From Teratosphaeria epicoccoides (lineage: Eukaryota; Ascomycota; Dothideomycetes; Mycosphaerellales; Teratosphaeriaceae), in contig JADDMT010000098.1 of NCBI GenBank assembly GCA_021401465.1, positions 45,198 to 109,197 on the forward strand: 64,000 bases of DNA. Direction: 5' to 3'. The notes below the pieces were generated by a model. The model had not been told where the DNA came from. It saw only the letters and a program-made list of their open reading frames with translations, and searched no databases. The position numbers and the translations under genes were made by a program. This document shows, in pieces, positions 63,635 through 64,000 of the stretch. How positions within the stretch are numbered: position 1 is the stretch's first letter; every line of letters begins with the position of its first letter.

Positions 63635-64000
63635 ATGTCTTCTCTTTCTACATTACTGCCTTGTGTCATTCTAGACACTGACGCCCCTTCAACGCAGAAA
63701 CGCAAACGCCGCGCGAATCGAATCCATTGTCAGGGCCAGGATAGCATGAAGTCCTGTACTCGGTGTCAAGAGCTAAAGCTCGTCTGTCGGGTACACATTT
63801 CCTCGGGGAAATGTTCGCAATGTCACTTCAGCAACTGTCGGAGTTGCGACGCGAAGGTGACAGAGGTCGAATGGAAGAAGTTAGGCGATTAGCGGAAAAG
63901 ACTAATTGCCGATCTCGATCGTGCGAAGGTAGTCCTAGCCGAAGCTTCGCAGAAGATGCTAGAGGCGCATGCGAAGGAGATGCGTCTTCGAAAACAGTTA
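63635..64000 (+). pseudogene. Cys-rich transposon gene, copy B, cut by window end
   Basis: The ATG at 63635 opens a frame MSSLSTLLPCVILD, then a basic stretch QKRKRRANRIHCQG. A Cys-rich module has SCTRCQELKLVC, GKCSQC and NCRSC, which is the C-x2-C ... C ... C-x2-C ... C-x2-C spacing of a zinc-binding domain. KVTEVEWKKLGD leads into a coiled coil. A TAG at 63890-63892 (probably once TGG) breaks it, but the frame continues in phase (LIADLDRAKVVLAEASQKML) to the window edge. This is the least mutated of the copies. The module recalls small Cys-rich proteins that accompany retroelements in many ascomycete genomes; that resemblance is from memory. Confidence 0.75.

Noticed and set aside
51181..64000. 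Alternative genetic code to explain the many TAG codons in the transposon part
   Set aside because: The host genes upstream use TAG as a normal stop (for example at 3040 and 49377), and the duplicate copies show that TAG arose from CAG or TGG by transition.
1..64000. tRNA or rRNA genes
   Set aside because: I looked for GGTTCRA-type arms with matching stems and found none that fold convincingly by eye; a covariance search would be decisive.

Overview
The window is nuclear DNA of a filamentous ascomycete (Pezizomycotina). A Dothideomycete is my best guess but is not proven. The evidence is dense single-copy genes with 47-80 nt introns carrying CTAAC/CTGAC branch sites, typical fungal families (CFEM-type wall protein, DUF2458, Dal5-like MFS permease, fungal metallothionein), and C-to-T transitions biased to CpA (RIP-type) in every repeat.

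Bases 1 to about 51,180 are gene-rich. I support about 24 genes, many of them spliced. Recognised genes, in order: mitochondrial enoyl reductase ETR1 (3306-4523), a Nop8/NOL8-like nucleolar protein (13416-14882), a small Cys-rich membrane protein (15105-15594), a four-exon surface protein (16032-17336), a DUF2458 protein (20237-21067), a COX14-like protein (21421-22249), oligoribonuclease REX2 (24531-25397), eIF3c/NIP1 (25744-28317), a GPI-type CFEM-like wall protein (35088-37302), an MFS permease (38154-40230), a 27-residue metallothionein (40723-40806), a GlcG/HbpS-like protein (41737-42273), Lunapark LNP1 (42353-43486), a cid-type poly(A)/poly(U) polymerase (43946-46377), a membrane-anchored Ubp16-like deubiquitinase (46728-48791), TMA7 (49057-49379) and the Rab GTPase SEC4 (49882-50573). 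These are mostly housekeeping genes and form no obvious pathway cluster. Several conserved hypothetical genes lie between them.

Decayed tracts separate the genes. The clearest is an RBR ubiquitin-ligase relic (28990-30998) with frameshifts and stops but an open IBR-RING2 part. A loose repeat family with core TTGATGCGATTGACTGCTTG recurs at 17.6-18.0, 19.5-19.7, 31.1-31.5, 38.5-38.8 and 40.5 kb, with a weaker match at 30.2 kb. One occurrence fills an oversized intron of the MFS permease and another fills the likely intron of the RBR relic.

From about 51,180 to the end the window is transposon territory. An 8,169 bp Ty3/gypsy chromovirus (51847-60015, coding strand minus) has 360 bp LTRs with TGATA/TATCA ends, a GCGTG target-site duplication, a polypurine tract and one 1,655-codon gag-pol frame broken only by stop codons at the sites I read. 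Between its chromodomain and 3' LTR, on the opposite strand, lies a separate gene with its own TATA box, a canonical 51 nt intron and a Cys-rich plus Lys-rich product. Three more relics of the same kind of plus-strand Cys-rich gene follow at 60.9, 62.2 and 63.6 kb, the last two next to LTRs of a second family. This recurrent antisense, host-like gene inside chromoviruses is the most interesting system in the window.
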